Of a stretch of DNA of 64,000 nucleotides, positions 62,501 to 64,000 are shown piece after piece (position 1 is the stretch's first letter; every line of letters starts with the position of its first letter). Made by a program: the position numbers and the translations under genes. The notes beneath the pieces were generated by a model. That model made no database searches and had not been told where the DNA came from. It worked only from the letters and a program-made list of their open reading frames with translations. The stretch is from Tetrahymena thermophila SB210 (lineage: Eukaryota; Ciliophora; Oligohymenophorea; Hymenostomatida; Tetrahymenidae): NCBI RefSeq assembly GCF_000189635.1, contig NW_002476473.1, positions 1 through 64,000 of the forward strand, read 5' to 3'.

Positions 62501-64000
62501 TAATCATTGAACCTGTTCAAGTATTTGAAAATAATAGCCTAGCAGTAGTTAATATAAGTGGAGATTTTAGCTTAAGTCTATTCCAGTCAATTATATTTAA
62601 AAATATTATTTTTCAATTTTCAAATTAATACCAAAAATAAGGTAAATCATGTTCTTTAAATCTCATAAACATATAATCGATATCTGTAATCGACAATGTC
62701 ATTATAGCTGGAGGAAGTGAGTAAGATTATATATTTTGCTTCAACTTTAAAATTCAAAAGTCTAATGTAGAGTTTAAAAATTTGAATTTATAAGGTCTAT
62801 ATTTATCAAATAATTCCTCTATGTTTACAGCGTTCAACTAAGAGCAAGTAATTTAAATTAATTTTAAAAAATAAATTTATTTAATTGAGAAAATACTATT
62901 TATTGCTTATAATTATTTTTATATTATAAAAGAATTACATAAAATTTAGCAATTTAACTATTTAAGATTCTATTTTAGATTAGTTTTCTTTATTTGTCTC
63001 TGAAAGCTTCACAAATTTAATTTTGGAAGATATCAATATTATTAACAATAATTCGACAAATATTATTAGCTTAGATTAGCAAACTCCTTTATACTTATTT
63101 TAGTCAAGTAGTATTTCAATTAAAAACATGAGAGTTTCAAACAACATATTTTACAATATAAATATAATAAATATTTAATCTTACATTTAAACTTAAGAAA
63201 TTTAGATGGAAATTTATAATGTTTTTATTTCAGATAATATCTTGAATTAGATTCAATCCAATTTCTTTATGCAGGCTCTATACGATGACATATTAGTACC
63301 TATAGCCACACTTGATATCTAAAATATAATAGTTAGCAACAATTCTTTGCCAAATGATATAAGCGATTAATATTTATTTGATATAAATATGTTTTAAATT
63401 TAAAAATTTTTAAATATTAGCATCTAAAATATATCTTTAATTAATAACCACAACTTTGGTCTTGGATTATTTAGATAAACAGAATTATTGGACATAAATA
63501 ATTTTAATTGCTCTTTTACTAATAATTACTAAAATTTACAAATTCCTTCATCTAGCTGTTTAATGGTTGAAGATGCTTCTTTAGTAAATATTTAGAATTT
63601 TATTGTTGGTCAAAAGATTTTAAATGATAGCTTTGCTCTTTGCATAATTAGTTCTTAAGTAGCATCATAAGTATTAATTGAAAATATTATATTGGAAAAT
63701 ATTTCAATTTTTTAATCAGGAATGCAAGTATTTAGTGAACCAATTTATATAAATCTAAATATTGGCTAAACTGTCTAGATAAATAATTTAAAGGCCTCTA
63801 ACTGTTCTTTATTTGGATTACCATATTCATCTGTATCAACCCCTGTTTTGTACGTACTCAATTTAAGAGGATTTGTTAATATTTATCAAGCTAATTTATA
63901 AGGAATATTTTCAAATTCTATGAATAATGGATTAGTAATTAATGCTAATTCTCTCAATATAAGTAGCAGCATTTTTAAAGGATTCTATTATATTGAAAAT
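59501..64000 (+). CDS. Surface protein with beta-propeller-like and beta-helix-like regions, partial (runs off right edge)
   Basis: ATG 59501-59503 opens a clear signal peptide (MNLIYFYIFVIICCLNIALS, then QFNICSS). Introns supported by phase and open frames: 60146-60248, 61001-61068, 61341-61395, 61712-61801, 62308-62373, 62848-62932. Exon joins between 59640 and 60000, and a one-base frame change near 60400, are unresolved. The first ~700 residues read like beta-propeller blades (DYAFIYLVSETVYLFDLTN, QLLVFDANSK, QIAVAFSSNQIIEYDLNS). After a short Cys-containing link (CLQNNQCAVCELQ) come Asn/Ile-rich beta-helix-type repeats (VIDNVIIAGGS, NISLINNHNFGLGLF) to the window end. Compared with 42885-46903 it has an added propeller region; the Cys-rich stalk and membrane helices would lie beyond 64000. 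Probably a cell-surface protein. Confidence 0.75.

Overview
The window is ciliate macronuclear-type DNA, most like Tetrahymena. It is extremely AT-rich. Every convincing reading frame uses TAA and TAG as glutamine and ends only at TGA, and introns are short, AT-rich GT...AG. Standard-code ORFs are therefore fragments; all genes below were read with the ciliate code and joined by hand at splice sites. No RNA gene, CRISPR array, telomeric repeat or transposase gene was found.

Layout. 1-2010: 3' part of gene A, a + strand leucine-rich-repeat (LRR) gene built from ~341-bp exon+intron cassettes. 2430-3659: frameshifted ORF whose end lies in a 151-bp tandem duplication. 4440-5327: intact aldo-keto reductase; 6981-7375: 3' remnant of a short-chain dehydrogenase. 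8604-9845, 12001-14430 and 16116-18542: three single-exon genes of uncertain function (one possibly PAS-like, one Q/N-rich with a dsRBD-like patch, one coiled coil). 19920-23326: two tandem tetraspanin-like genes. 23976-27953: 1325-residue LRR protein without introns.

28390-39946 (minus): two further cassette LRR genes in tandem. Gene B has 16 LRR cassettes plus a 39-nt first exon, a 50-nt second exon and a terminal exon, about 537 residues. Gene C has 9 cassettes and a broken 3' end. All full cassettes carry a 90-nt exon between phase-2 introns, so whole units can be gained or lost without breaking the frame. Two short inverted-repeat elements sit in introns here; one (38990-39304) is a clean insertion flanked by TA on both sides. 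A 100-N gap lies inside a gene B cassette.

40809-41006: 65-residue zinc-ribbon protein. 42885-46903 and 59501-64000 (running off the end): large secreted/membrane surface proteins. 47398-49256, 53186-55166 and 56400-58519: three calcium-dependent protein kinase genes. The first and third keep HRD but have DWG for DFG; the middle one has lost both catalytic aspartates but keeps four EF-hands, so it is a predicted Ca2+-binding pseudokinase. Between them, 50025-52008 encodes a coiled-coil protein resembling basal-body orientation factor (BBOF1).

The gene set (Ca2+ signalling, basal-body protein, tetraspanins, surface proteins) fits a free-living ciliate. The most notable structures are the LRR cassette arrays with their intronic insertions and the CDPK pseudokinase. 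Intergenic DNA is often made of degenerate 120-350 bp tandem duplications.
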